Source of the DNA: Haloterrigena alkaliphila
GTDB taxonomy: Archaea; Halobacteriota; Halobacteria; Halobacteriales; Natrialbaceae
Direction: 5' to 3'
DNA: 64,000 nucleotides
Assembly (NCBI RefSeq): GCF_017352155.2
Contig: NZ_CP071462.1
Location: 1,488,001 to 1,552,000, forward strand
The translations under genes were made by a program, and so were the position numbers. Position 1 is the first letter of the stretch, and each line of letters begins with the position of its first letter. Under the pieces are notes generated by a model that did not search any database, was not told the DNA's origin, and saw nothing but the letters and a program-made list of their open reading frames with translations. Shown here one piece after another: positions 52,417 to 61,865 of the stretch.

Positions 52417-53763
52417 TCACAGGGCCTCTTTGTACGCCTCGAGCGTCTCCTCGACGTCCTCCTCGGTGTGGCCGTAGCTGACGAACTGGCACTCGAACTG
52501 GTTCTGCGAGAGGAAGACCCCCTGCTCTTTCATCTGGCCCCAGAAGATGCGCCGCCAGCGCTCGGTCTCGGCGTTCTTCACGTCGGCGGCGTTCTTCGGA
52601 CTGTAGTCGTAGCGCGGGCAGGTCGGGTCCTGCCGACAGCCGGCGGGGCACTGCTCCTCGAGCGAGTCCGGTCCCGGGCCCTCCCTGGTGAAGATCACTT
52701 TGAACATGCTGTCGGTGCCGGTGACGGTGTAGCTGGGCGCCTGATCGGCGACGATTTCGGTCAGGCCGCGCCGGAGTTTGTCGCCGAGTCCGTTGACGTG
52801 CTCGTAGACGTCGTTTGCCGCGGCGAACTGCAGGGTCTCGAGCCCGGCGGCCATCGTGACGGGGTGACCGGAGAACGTGCCGGCCTGGAAGACGTCGCCG
52901 GTGGGTGCGAAGTGCTCGACGATCTCGGCGCGGCCGGCGATGGCGCCGACGGGGAAGCCGCCGCCGACGATCTTGCCGAACGTGGTCAGGTCGGGCGTGA
53001 TGCCGAACTCGCTCTGTGCACAGCCCAGTCCGCCGACGCGGAAGCCGGTAATAACCTCGTCGAAGATCAGCAGGGAGCCGTGCTCGTCGGTGATCTCGCG
53101 CAGGAACTCGTGGTACCCCTCCTCGGGGTAGACGATGCCGTAGTTGCCCAGAATGGGTTCCGTGAGAACCGCCGCGATGTCGTCGCCGTGTTCCTCGAAG
53201 ACCTCGCGCATCGCGTCCTCGTCGTTGAACGGCACCGGGAGGGTGTGCTCGGCGAACGATTGCGGGATGCCCGCCGAGGAGGGTTTCGGATCGTCGGCGT
53301 CGCCTTCGACCAGCGTCGACTCCTGGGCGCCGTGGTAGCCCCCTTGCATGACGACGATCTTGTTGCGCCCGGTGTAGCCGCGCGCGAGTCGCACGGCGGA
53401 GGTTGTGGCTTCGGTCCCCGAGTTGACGAAGCGGATCTTCTCGACGCTCGGGACGTGGCGGGCGACGAACTCCGCGAGGTCGACCTCGACTTCGGTCGGC
53501 GTGCCGTACATCGGCCCCTCGCTGGCTCGCTGCTGGATCCCCGCCCGCACGGGGTCGGGAAGGTCGTGGCCCAGCAGGAGCGGGCCCAGCCCCATCACCC
53601 AGTCGACGTAGCGGTTGCCGTCCGCGTCGATCACGTGGCCGCCCTCGCCCTTCCGGACGAAGAACGGGTACGGCTCGATCGCCGCCCGAACCGCCGAGTT
53701 GACCCCGCCGGGCATGACCGAGAGCGCCCGGTCGTACAGTTCGCGTGAGCTGTCGTCGTTCAT
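52417..53763 (-). CDS. hemL: Glutamate-1-semialdehyde 2,1-aminomutase
   Basis: A 448-residue PLP enzyme forming 5-aminolevulinate for haem and siroheme. PLP-lysine is Lys264 in [10 protein letters not shown], and the aminotransferase region [14 protein letters not shown] precedes it. Start [20 protein letters not shown] is family-typical. Near residue 373 it carries an unusual insertion with three cysteines ([11 protein letters not shown]) followed by an aromatic-charged segment, which bacterial HemL lacks. hemB is 2.4 kb away in the same direction, beyond amt-glnK. Tetrapyrrole supply near siroheme- and haem-using nitrogen enzymes is sensible. Confidence 0.95.
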   Translation of the reverse strand: MNDDSSRELYDRALSVMPGGVNSAVRAAIEPYPFFVRKGEGGHVIDADGNRYVDWVMGLGPLLLGHDLPDPVRAGIQQRASEGPMYGTPTEVEVDLAEFVARHVPSVEKIRFVNSGTEATTSAVRLARGYTGRNKIVVMQGGYHGAQESTLVEGDADDPKPSSAGIPQSFAEHTLPVPFNDEDAMREVFEEHGDDIAAVLTEPILGNYGIVYPEEGYHEFLREITDEHGSLLIFDEVITGFRVGGLGCAQSEFGITPDLTTFGKIVGGGFPVGAIAGRAEIVEHFAPTGDVFQAGTFSGHPVTMAAGLETLQFAAANDVYEHVNGLGDKLRRGLTEIVADQAPSYTVTGTDSMFKVIFTREGPGPDSLEEQCPAGCRQDPTCPRYDYSPKNAADVKNAETERWRRIFWGQMKEQGVFLSQNQFECQFVSYGHTEEDVEETLEAYKEAL

Positions 53764-53958
53764 ACTCGAGCCTTGGAAACGGGGCGGGAAAGTAGTACCG
53801 AGGTCCGACCGTCGTTATCCGGTCGGCGCGATCGGGTCGCCTCGAGCGGTGGTCGCCCGTCGATTCGGCCGACGGCCGGCACCGTGGGTCGCGCGATGTC
53901 GTCCTCGCAGAACTGCGCTATCGGCGTGACGCGCGTGTGACGACCTCGAGTCCCGAAC

Positions 53959-55629
53959 TCAGACGGCGTCCTGTCCGGTCTTGCCGGTCCGGACCTGGTA
54001 GGCGTCGTCGACGGGCATCACGAAGATCTTGCCGTCGCCGGGTTCGCCGGTGTTGGCCGCGCCGGCGATGGCATCGACGACGTCCTGAGCCGGAATGTCG
54101 GCGACGACGCACTCGATCTTGACCTTCTGATGGAGGTCGACCGTATACTCCTCGCCGCGCCACTGCCCCTTCTTCGCGGGCTGGGAGCCGCGGCCGGAGA
54201 CGTTAGTGACCGTCAGCGACGGCGCGCCGATCTCGGCGAGGCCCTTCTTGACGTCGCCCAGTTTGTCGGGGCGGATGATCGCGGTGATCATCTTGAGCTC
54301 GCCGTCGTTGGGTTTGCCCCCGTCCGTGCGAATGACCTTATCGTCAGTAGTGCGACCGCCGTCGGTCGCGATATCGGGCTGACCGAACTCGGGGTAGGTG
54401 TCGACGCCGTGTTCGGAGACGTCGAGTCCGTCACGCTCGTGTTCGGGCGAGACGCGTGCCTGACCGGTGGCCTTGAACACGTACCAGATGAGCGCGGTCA
54501 TGACGATCGTCCAGCCGGCGATGACGACGACGCCGATGAGCTGTGCGACGAACACGTCTACGCGACTGCCGCTAATGCCGCTCATGTATTCGGGTGTGGC
54601 CACGAGCGGGAGCAGCAGCGTCCCGAGGACGCCGGCCGAACCGTGGACCGGGAAGACCGCACAGACGTCGTCGATCTTCAGGTAGTTCTCGACGATGCCG
54701 AAGACGATGGGGAGCTGGGCACCGGCGAGGCCGCCGACCAGGAACGCACCCAACCAGCTCGAGGCGTGCGGGATCGCGGTGATGGCAGCCAGGCCGGCCA
54801 GCAGACCGTTGGCGACGTACAGGGTATCGACTTTGCCGGTCTTGAACCAGGCGACGAGTCCGGCACCCATCGCACCGCAGGCCATCGAGACGGTCGTCGT
54901 CAGGGCGACGCGACCGAGCTGATCGCCGAGGAACGCGCCCTCGCCGATGATCGCCGAAGTACCGACGTTAAAGCCGTACCAGCCGAAGGCGAGGATCAGC
55001 GTGCCGAGCGCGGCGAAAGTCAGCGAGTGCCCGGGAATGACGTTCGCGCTCCCGTCGCTGTTGTACCGGTCCATGCGCGGACCGAGGATCCACGCGGCGG
55101 TGAGACCGGCGATGCCGCCCATCCCGTGGACGATCATCCCGCCGGCGAAGTCATCGAACACCACGCCGTTGTACGAGAGTAGCCCGCCCGCCCACGTGAG
55201 TCCGGTGACGACGGGGTAGATCACCGCAGCCAGCAGGAAGGTGTACGTGACGTACGCGCGGAGTTTCGCGCGACCGGCGACGGCTCCGGAGACGATGGTC
55301 GCCGCAGTCATGGCGAAGACCGCACCGTACAGCCAGTCCATCCAGCTCACCGCGTCGCTCCGGAACTGGAACGCGAGGCCGTCTCCGGCGACGAGCCCCT
55401 CTACGGTGGCGCCGATCAGGAAGAACACCGTCACGCCCACTGACCAGGTCAGCAGGTTCTTCGTCAACTGGTTGGCGACGTTCTTCGAGCGTACCTGCCC
55501 CGCCTCGAGCATGGCGAAGCCGGCGTGCATGAAGAAGATCAGGAACGTGGCGACCAGGATCCACATGTAGTTGATCGAGTCGATCAACATCTCGAGCTCG
55601 ACTTCGCTCTGCAGGAGCGTCGGCTCCAT
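53959..55629 (-). CDS. amt: Ammonium transporter fused to a PII signalling domain (Amt-GlnK)
   Basis: 556 residues. About 1-415 form an 11-helix Amt channel: it starts [20 protein letters not shown] and has the conserved region [20 protein letters not shown] and the twin-His environment ([18 protein letters not shown]). After an acidic linker (about 415-442), residues about 443-556 are a complete PII protein beginning [19 protein letters not shown]. Its T-loop contains GEEYTVDL, with the Tyr that bacteria uridylylate, and ends [19 protein letters not shown] normally plugs Amt when nitrogen is ample; fusion would put this control in one chain. The ATG at 55629 overlaps an upstream ORF stop, and a Shine-Dalgarno GAGGTGA lies 8 nt before it. 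Confidence 0.95.
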   Translation of the reverse strand: MEPTLLQSEVELEMLIDSINYMWILVATFLIFFMHAGFAMLEAGQVRSKNVANQLTKNLLTWSVGVTVFFLIGATVEGLVAGDGLAFQFRSDAVSWMDWLYGAVFAMTAATIVSGAVAGRAKLRAYVTYTFLLAAVIYPVVTGLTWAGGLLSYNGVVFDDFAGGMIVHGMGGIAGLTAAWILGPRMDRYNSDGSANVIPGHSLTFAALGTLILAFGWYGFNVGTSAIIGEGAFLGDQLGRVALTTTVSMACGAMGAGLVAWFKTGKVDTLYVANGLLAGLAAITAIPHASSWLGAFLVGGLAGAQLPIVFGIVENYLKIDDVCAVFPVHGSAGVLGTLLLPLVATPEYMSGISGSRVDVFVAQLIGVVVIAGWTIVMTALIWYVFKATGQARVSPEHERDGLDVSEHGVDTYPEFGQPDIATDGGRTTDDKVIRTDGGKPNDGELKMITAIIRPDKLGDVKKGLAEIGAPSLTVTNVSGRGSQPAKKGQWRGEEYTVDLHQKVKIECVVADIPAQDVVDAIAGAANTGEPGDGKIFVMPVDDAYQVRTGKTGQDAV

Positions 55630-55709
55630 CAGGCGGTCACCTCGAGTTCGATCGTTTCGTCACCGATGCATTGTAGACGTTTGTCCATGTCTTGTCCGTT
55701 CGAGCTCAT
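55629..55709 (-). CDS. Short upstream ORF of amt-glnK (26 codons)
   Basis: ATG at 55709; stop TGA overlaps the amt start as TGATG. It is acidic and haloarchaeal in style (for example [12 protein letters not shown] at the start, IELEVTA at the end). It lies about 40 nt after the putative TATA box, so it is the first ORF of the transcript, and its 3' end contains the amt Shine-Dalgarno. It may be a leader peptide coupling amt translation; no homologue is known to me. Confidence 0.45.
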   Translation of the reverse strand: MSSNGQDMDKRLQCIGDETIELEVTA

Positions 55710-55749
55710 GGTTGTCTTCTGAATCACGTCTGATTCGGATGGACTATCT

Positions 55750-55770
55750 TCATATAAGGGTTAGCGTTTA
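55750..55770 (-). promoter_or_regulatory. Putative nitrogen-regulon operator/TATA box of amt-glnK
   Basis: On the minus strand: TAAACG-CTAAC-CC-TTATATG-A, 17 of 21 identical to the nitrite reductase promoter element, and it includes the same TTATATG box. Confidence 0.6.
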
Positions 55771-56130
55771 TGGTTGTCGAATAAGGGCGTCGTAATAGGC
55801 ACAAGCGAACAAATCTAGAGGTGATTTAATGTATATAAGGCGATTCGATCTTGTGTATTTCACGAGCCGTGGTTATATATTCGATCTTTGTAAACCAGAT
55901 AAAACCGGCACTGAGCGGAACACCGGTCTCGAGAGTCCGATTTCGGGGCTCGAGCGGGCCGGTAGCCCTCGCGCGCGGCAGATGTTGCCACCTGTGCGTC
56001 CCGGGGAGTGGTGACTGGACGTTCGTCCGAATACTGGTCGTCAATGGTCGGATTCGGCAGTCGTCCGACGCGATCTCACTTCGTTTCGGTCGCCGCCGAG
56101 CCCCGAGTATACGGGGACTGTGCGGTCCGT
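55771..56130. other. Mostly AT-rich spacer between amt-glnK promoter and hemB
   Basis: 360 bp, no credible gene. AT-rich to 55910 and then GC-rich. It includes GCTCGAGCGGGCCGG (55948-55962), matching the first part of the 52-bp repeats at 9951 and 12254. Confidence 0.5.
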
Positions 56131-57156
56131 CTACCGCCCGCCGGGCAGTCGCCGCGCGACGTCCTCCGCGAAGTAGGTCAGAATCAGATCCGCACCGGCG
56201 CGTTTGATCGAGAGCAGCGACTCGAGGGCCGTCGCCTCCAGATCGAGCCACCCCTTCTCGGCGGCGGCGTGGAGCATGGCGTACTCGCCGGAGACGTTGT
56301 AGGCGGCGACGGGGTGGTCGAACTCCCGGCGCACCGCGCTGACGATGTCGAGGTAGGGGAGGGCGGGCTTGACCATCATGACGTCAGCGCCCTGCTCGGC
56401 GTCGAGTCGAACCTCGCGCATGGCTTCCCGCGAGTTCGCGGGGTCCATCTGATAGTGTCGGCGGTTGCCGAACGAGGGCGCGCCGTCGGCGGCGTCCCGG
56501 AACGGGCCGTAGAAGGCGCTCTCGTACTTGGCCGCGTAGCTCATGATCGGGACGTGTTCGAATCCGTCGCGGTCGAGCGCTTTCCGGATCGTGCCGACCA
56601 TGCCGTCCATCATGCCGCTCGGGGCGACCATGTCAGCGCCCGCACGGGCGTGCGAGGTGACGATCTTCTCGAGGGCCTCGAGCGCCGCGTCGTTGTCGAC
56701 GGTCAGCGTCGGTTCGCAGGCCGGAGCGTCCGCGGCGACCCTGCCTTCGCTCCGGAGTTCCTCCTCGAGGGGCCCGCAGTGGCCGTGGTCGGTGTACTCG
56801 CAGAGGCAGACGTCAGTGATGACGTAGGCGTCAGTCTCGTCCGTGATCCGGCGCAGCGCCTCCTGAACGACGCCGTCGTCGGCCCACGCGCGGGTTCCGT
56901 CGGGATCTTTCGACTCCGGAATCCCGAACAGCATGACGGCTTCGACGCCCGTCTCGAGGACTTCTTCGACGCGGGCGACCGACTCGTCTACGGGAACGCG
57001 CTCGTGGCCGGGCATCGACTCGATCGGTATCCGTTCGTCAGCCGTCGCGTCGACGAACACCGGTGCGATGAGGTCGGCGGGCTCGAGGCTCGTCTCGCTG
57101 ACGAGTCCGCGAACCCGGTCCCGCCGGAGCCGCCGAGGGCGATGTGTGAGGTCCAT
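56131..57156 (-). CDS. hemB: Delta-aminolevulinic acid dehydratase (porphobilinogen synthase)
   Basis: A 341-residue enzyme that condenses two 5-aminolevulinates. Active-site lysines lie in SYAAKYESAFYGPF (about 209) and VMMVKPALPYLD (about 261). A zinc site CLCEYTDHGHC is present at about 114-125, indicating a zinc-dependent form. The N-terminal arm has the RPRRLRRD motif. It functions with hemL encoded 2.4 kb downstream. Confidence 0.97.
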   Translation of the reverse strand: MDLTHRPRRLRRDRVRGLVSETSLEPADLIAPVFVDATADERIPIESMPGHERVPVDESVARVEEVLETGVEAVMLFGIPESKDPDGTRAWADDGVVQEALRRITDETDAYVITDVCLCEYTDHGHCGPLEEELRSEGRVAADAPACEPTLTVDNDAALEALEKIVTSHARAGADMVAPSGMMDGMVGTIRKALDRDGFEHVPIMSYAAKYESAFYGPFRDAADGAPSFGNRRHYQMDPANSREAMREVRLDAEQGADVMMVKPALPYLDIVSAVRREFDHPVAAYNVSGEYAMLHAAAEKGWLDLEATALESLLSIKRAGADLILTYFAEDVARRLPGGR

Positions 57157-57219
57157 AGCCGTGTTTTCGACCCGAGTCGCAAAAGAATCTCGTTCATCGC
57201 CCGTTGCCGGCGCCGTCGG

Positions 57220-57780
57220 TCAGTCGGCGCCGCCCTTCCGCTCGGACTGGCGCTGGCGAATGACGGACGCGATCTCCTCGTAGTTGGCCACTCCGCCGAG
57301 GGTGAGTCCGGTGAATCGGCCGATGCCGGTCGGAATCACCGCGTGGGAAATCGTGATGTGACCGTGGCCGAGCAGCCGCTCGAGTGCGGAGGCGCCGGTC
57401 TGCATCCCGCGGACGTCCTCCATCCACGTCTCGTTCGTCGACTTCGACGAGTGGCCCGTCACGATTACGACCCGTCGATCCGTGACGACGTACGTGACTT
57501 TGGTCCGCTGGTACCAGACGTAACCGACGATGAGACCGGCACCGAGTACGCCGAAAAGCAACGCATCGGAGACGGTCGATCCAAGAAAGACCAGTCCCGC
57601 GACGATGAGGTGGACGCTCCACGCGGACCACGCCGGCCGTTCGTCGATGAGTATCTCCTCGCCGTCGAGCAGCGGAACGGACGTCGTCCCCTGCTGGATC
57701 GTCGATTGCCCCCGCTGGTCACGCGGTGAACTGTTCGATTTCACATCCCTCTCCTCGTCGTAGCTCGTTTGCTCGCTCAT
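57220..57780 (-). CDS. PH-domain-containing membrane protein
   Basis: 186 residues. The N-terminal 40 residues are polar. Two helices (about 53-90: WSVHLIVAGLVFLGSTV, LLFGVLGAGLIVGYVWY) are followed by a bacterial PH-like domain (VTYVVTDRRVVIVTGHSS to HAVIPTGIGRFTGLTLGGV). Such bPH2 proteins are membrane-associated, with unknown partners. The tail is charged (IRQRQSERKGGAD). Located between hemB and the asparaginase gene on the same strand with short gaps. Confidence 0.8.
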   Translation of the reverse strand: MSEQTSYDEERDVKSNSSPRDQRGQSTIQQGTTSVPLLDGEEILIDERPAWSAWSVHLIVAGLVFLGSTVSDALLFGVLGAGLIVGYVWYQRTKVTYVVTDRRVVIVTGHSSKSTNETWMEDVRGMQTGASALERLLGHGHITISHAVIPTGIGRFTGLTLGGVANYEEIASVIRQRQSERKGGAD

Positions 57781-57862
57781 CCCAGGTGAAAATCAAAGCA
57801 ATCCGAAATAAGCGTGCTGGCCATTTCGAACCGAAATCCGCCGCAAGCGTCAGGACAACTCC

Positions 57863-58936
57863 TCACGCGACCGAGTCGACGCCGTCGAACGCAGCCGCGA
57901 CCCGATCGATCGCATCCTGCTCCTCGCCACCTTCGAGCGTCGACAGCACGAGCGCGGTCCTGAGCCGCGCCTTCCACGCCGGCAGGTCGCCGCCGGAAAC
58001 CGCGCCCGCCTCGAGCAGCGTCCGCCCGCCGCCGGGGCCGCCGTAGCGCCCGGCCGTCGTCCCCGCGTGACACCGGGAGGTGAGTACGACGGGGACGCCG
58101 CGATCGATCGCCTCCTCGAGCGCCGCGCCGAGTTCGCCGGTCGTGTTTCCGAGGCCGGTGCCCGCGACGACGATAGCGTCGACGCTTCCATCCGAATCCG
58201 TGCCGTCCGAATCCGCGCCATTCGAACCCGTATCGTTCGACTCGAGCGCGCACCTGATCTGCCGGCCGTCGACGCCCATCGCGTTCGTGACGATGTCGAC
58301 GCGGACGTCAGGATCGATTCGGGCGCCGGGGATGGGCCGCGAGTAGCGGCCCGGTTCCCGGAGGAACCGGAGGCCGTTCGGCGTCAGTTCAGCGATCGGT
58401 CCCGCGGTCGGCGACGCGAAGGTCTCGAGTTTGCTCGTGTGGGATTTGACGACCCAGCGGGCGGCGTGGACGGCGTCGTTGAACGCGAGATAGCTCCCGC
58501 CGCCGGCGCGAAATCGGTCGTGAGCCGCGGCACGGACGGCGAGGAGGAGGTTTGTCGGACCGTCGGTCCCCAACTGGTCGAACGGCCGCTGGGCGCCGGT
58601 GAAGACGACCGGGACGTCGGTCTCGAGCGCGAGGTCGGCGTAGTAGGCCGACTCGGCCATCGTGTCGGTGCCGTGGGTGACGACGACGCCGGCCGCGCCC
58701 TCGGCCGCCCCGCGTTCGATCGCGTCGACGATCCCTCCGGCGGTCTCGAACGCCATCTGGAAGCCCGATACCTGACAGACGTCGTCGACGTCGATCGAGG
58801 CGTGGTCGGCGAGTTCCGGGACGGCCTCGACGAGGTCGTCGCCGGAGACCGACGGCGTCGATCCGGACTCGTCGTCGCCGCTCGAGGTACTCGCGATCGT
58901 CCCGCCGGTGCTGACGATGCGGACGTGTGGTTGCAT
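57863..58936 (-). CDS. ansA: L-asparaginase (type I/II, threonine-dependent)
   Basis: A 357-residue amidohydrolase converting asparagine to aspartate and ammonia. Catalytic threonines sit in VSTGGTIAS (about residue 11) and VVTHGTDTMAESA (about 86). A downstream FTGAQRP region and the C-terminal CHAGTTAGRYG are also family marks. The start is ATG 58936. An acidic low-complexity insertion at about 232-248 (SNGADSDGTDSDGS) is encoded by a period-15 DNA repeat and is absent from most family members. It would supply ammonium, in line with the nitrogen theme. Confidence 0.92.
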   Translation of the reverse strand: MQPHVRIVSTGGTIASTSSGDDESGSTPSVSGDDLVEAVPELADHASIDVDDVCQVSGFQMAFETAGGIVDAIERGAAEGAAGVVVTHGTDTMAESAYYADLALETDVPVVFTGAQRPFDQLGTDGPTNLLLAVRAAAHDRFRAGGGSYLAFNDAVHAARWVVKSHTSKLETFASPTAGPIAELTPNGLRFLREPGRYSRPIPGARIDPDVRVDIVTNAMGVDGRQIRCALESNDTGSNGADSDGTDSDGSVDAIVVAGTGLGNTTGELGAALEEAIDRGVPVVLTSRCHAGTTAGRYGGPGGGRTLLEAGAVSGGDLPAWKARLRTALVLSTLEGGEEQDAIDRVAAAFDGVDSVA

Positions 58937-59138
58937 ACGAGGCCCTAGACGCGCCCGGATACGTGTCTGTTCGGTTCGGCTGGATCCGAGTCGGACCATC
59001 GCTCGAGGTTCGACCGATCGGCAGTACCGACGGCTGTCCCTGCGGTGGGAACTCGCTTCGCCCGTTCGAGTAGCCGCTGTGTGAGGGTGTGGCGCACGCA
59101 AGCCGCGTCTTTTCGCCGATGCTCCTCGAGGCACCGCT

Positions 59139-59939
59139 GTGTCCAACGCCGAGGAAGCGGTCACGGCCCTCGAGGAACTGGGGCTCACGGAGTACGAGGC
59201 GCGGTGTTTCGTCGCGTTGACCCGGATCTCGACGGGTACGGCCAAGGAGATCAGTCAGGTCGCGGACGTTCCCCGATCGCGAGTGTACGACACCATCGAG
59301 CGCTTGGACCGGAAGGGGCTGGTCAACGTCCAGCAGTCCGAGCCCCGCGAGTATATGGCCGTCTCGGTCGAGACGGCGTGTCGGCGCATCCGCGAGGACT
59401 ACGACTCGCGGATCAACGCCGCCGAGAACGCCCTCGGTAACCTCGAGTCGCCGGAGGAAGCGGACGACGAGGGGATGTGGGCGATCACCCAGCACGAACA
59501 CGTTACGGACCGGGTCGTCACCTTTCTGGACGACGCCGAAGAGACGGTCCACTACCTCGTCCCGGCGACCGATGTAGCCGAGCGGCCGATCGTCGACGGG
59601 CTGACGTCGGCCGCCGACCGCGGCGTCGCCGTCTCCATCGAGGTCCCAACGGACGACTACCGCGAGGAGTTCTCGGAGTCGGTCCCGCAGACCGAAATCA
59701 CCGCCTCGTCCGCTCTGCAGTCGACCAGCGAGGTCTTTTCCGAGTGGCCCGCGCAGTTGCTCATGGTCGATCAGGAATCGATCGTCGCCGCGGGTATCAA
59801 GGAGAGCGGTCTCCCCGACGTGACCAATCAGGTCGCGGTCTGGACCTACGGTGACGACCACGGCTTTGCCGTCTGGGCTCGCGAACTGCTGGACGACCGC
59901 CTCGAGTTCCGCGAGGAGGAGCGAACGGCCGCCGAGTGA
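59139..59939 (+). CDS. TrmB-family transcriptional regulator
   Basis: 266 residues. The N-terminal winged helix (LGLTEYEARCFVALTRISTG, then KEISQVADVPRSRVYDTIERL) is the TrmB/HTH signature. A coiled segment and a C-terminal alpha/beta domain related to phospholipase-D-like TrmB sugar-binding domains follow. Haloarchaeal TrmB proteins regulate carbon or other metabolic genes. The start is a GTG at 59139, required because the HTH begins about 10 residues later. Confidence 0.88.
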   Translation: MSNAEEAVTALEELGLTEYEARCFVALTRISTGTAKEISQVADVPRSRVYDTIERLDRKGLVNVQQSEPREYMAVSVETACRRIREDYDSRINAAENALGNLESPEEADDEGMWAITQHEHVTDRVVTFLDDAEETVHYLVPATDVAERPIVDGLTSAADRGVAVSIEVPTDDYREEFSESVPQTEITASSALQSTSEVFSEWPAQLLMVDQESIVAAGIKESGLPDVTNQVAVWTYGDDHGFAVWARELLDDRLEFREEERTAAE

Positions 59940-59982
59940 CGAATTTCGTCCGCTCGTTCGTCCGCTGCGGGTCAACGAGTAA

Positions 59983-60345
<363 letters not shown>

Positions 60346-60385
60346 ATCCGTCGACTCGAACCGAGCGCGACGCGACCCGCCGACG

Positions 60386-60550
60386 TTACTCGGCGCGGTC
60401 GACGTCGACTTTCTCCTTCAGCGTCTCGAGCCCGTCGGCTTCGGCGAGCTCCTGTAACCGTTCCCGGAAGTGCTCCTCGCAGAGACCAACCTTGAGTCCC
60501 TCCGACTCGGCGGCGAAAGCAGCTTCGCGGTCACAGTAGTGACAGTTCAT
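60386..60550 (-). CDS. Small zinc-finger-like protein (54 aa), DUF6757-like
   Basis: Translated from the ATG at 60550: MNCHYCDREAAFAAESEG, then LCEEHF and a helical C-terminus. CxxC plus CxxH indicates a zinc-binding finger. It resembles the haloarchaeal DUF6757 family from memory; function unknown. Confidence 0.75.
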   Translation of the reverse strand: MNCHYCDREAAFAAESEGLKVGLCEEHFRERLQELAEADGLETLKEKVDVDRAE

Positions 60551-60605
60551 ATCCCTGCGTTGGACCCACGATGCATTGAACCCTCCGCTATCGGCCAGGA
60601 TTGTA

Positions 60606-61391
60606 TCACGAAACTGCCAACCCCAGTCGGTCGAACTCGTCTCGAGACAGTCCGGCGACGCCGAGTTCGTGCTCGTGAGCGTCGGTGCCGCCGGTAACCA
60701 GCAGATCGTGGCGCTCGATCGCCCGCTCGACGATGCCGCGGTCGACGTCGCGCCCGTAGGGGTAGTGAAGTTCGACGGCCTCGAGGTCGTCGTCGGCCGT
60801 CAGCGCGAGCGCGGCCTCGGCGTCCCGATACCGAAGAGGGTGGGCCAGCGAGACGAGGCCACCGGCTCCGGTCAGCGCCGCCAGACCGCGCTCGAACGAG
60901 GGGACCTCTCGAGCCACGAAACAGGGGTCGCCGCCGCCGATGAGCCCGTCGAACGCGGCCTCGTAGTCGAGATCCACGCCGGGATGGGCATCGACCGCCC
61001 GGGCGACGTGGGGCCGGCCGAACCCCTCGTCGACGGTCACGTCGAGGTCGATTCCGAGTCGCGTCTCGACGCAGTCGACGATGGCCTGCCCGCGCTCGAC
61101 GCGGTCTCGTTGGATGCGCTCGACCAGCCCCTCGAGTTCCGGGGTGGGCTCGACGCCGTAGCCCAGCAGGTCGACCCGCTCGCCGTGGGGGGTTTCGACC
61201 CGAAGTTCGATCCCGTTGACGATCGTCACGCCGTCGCGCTCGACGATCGGTTCGTCGAACGGCTGGAGGCGATCGTGGTCCGTCACCGCGACGACGTCCA
61301 CTCCCCCGCGGCGGGCGGCGTCCGGCACTCCCTCGAGGTCGAGACTCCCGTCCGAGCGCGTGGTGTGGACGTGCAGGTCGGCGTACGGCAT
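60606..61391 (-). CDS. PHP-domain phosphoesterase
   Basis: 261 residues with the PHP metal-binding set: ADLHVHTTRSDG (about 4-15), VTDHDRL (about 38), GIELRVE (about 61), RPHVARA (about 126), LAHPLRY (about 183) and GTDAHEH (about 236). Members hydrolyse phosphate esters such as nucleoside 3',5'-bisphosphates or RNA ends (the YciV/RnaAM group is the closest in layout). Two starts, ATG 61397 and 61391, are possible; the second is used. Confidence 0.9.
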   Translation of the reverse strand: MPYADLHVHTTRSDGSLDLEGVPDAARRGGVDVVAVTDHDRLQPFDEPIVERDGVTIVNGIELRVETPHGERVDLLGYGVEPTPELEGLVERIQRDRVERGQAIVDCVETRLGIDLDVTVDEGFGRPHVARAVDAHPGVDLDYEAAFDGLIGGGDPCFVAREVPSFERGLAALTGAGGLVSLAHPLRYRDAEAALALTADDDLEAVELHYPYGRDVDRGIVERAIERHDLLVTGGTDAHEHELGVAGLSRDEFDRLGLAVS

Positions 61392-61577
61392 GAACACTCG
61401 AGTCGAAGGCCGCCGCTCGTAAAGTCGTTTCTCCGCGCCTGCGCCCGGTTTCTCGGGTCCCGCCCCCGTCGGTTCAGCTAATCTCTAGGGTCATCCTAGG
61501 ACTACTAGGTCTACAGTGCTACTAGGAAACATAGATGGACAATGTTTATAATTATCGTTCACGGAGGATAGGGCGTA

Positions 61578-61865
61578 ATGCTGCTCAACGGCACCGGCGA
61601 CGTCATCGACGACTACGAGTATCCCGCCACCACCGAGGAACTGATCGACGAACACGGCGATCGAACCCTCGAACTCCCGAACGGGTCCGAGACGGTCGGC
61701 GATGTACTCGCCCGCCTCGAGTCCGAAACCTTCGAATCTCCAGAGGACGCGCGCTTCGCTATCTACTCCGCCGTCAGCGACAAGGCCGTCGGCCGCGTCG
61801 GCTACAGCGACCGCGACCCGACGCCGGTGGGCAGCCCGTACTCGCCCGACGCGGTTTCCTTCTAG
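61578..61865 (+). CDS. Haloarchaeal DUF5789-like protein
   Basis: A 95-residue acidic protein of the form MLLNGTGDVIDDYEYPATTE, then ETVGDVLARLESETFESPED and VGRVGYSDRDPTPVGSPYS. It resembles DUF5789/DUF2795-type small proteins of haloarchaea from memory. Upstream at about 61485-61530 the hexamer-like CTAGG occurs three times, a possible regulatory feature, and TTTATAATTA at about 61543 could be the TATA box. Confidence 0.75.
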   Translation: MLLNGTGDVIDDYEYPATTEELIDEHGDRTLELPNGSETVGDVLARLESETFESPEDARFAIYSAVSDKAVGRVGYSDRDPTPVGSPYSPDAVSF

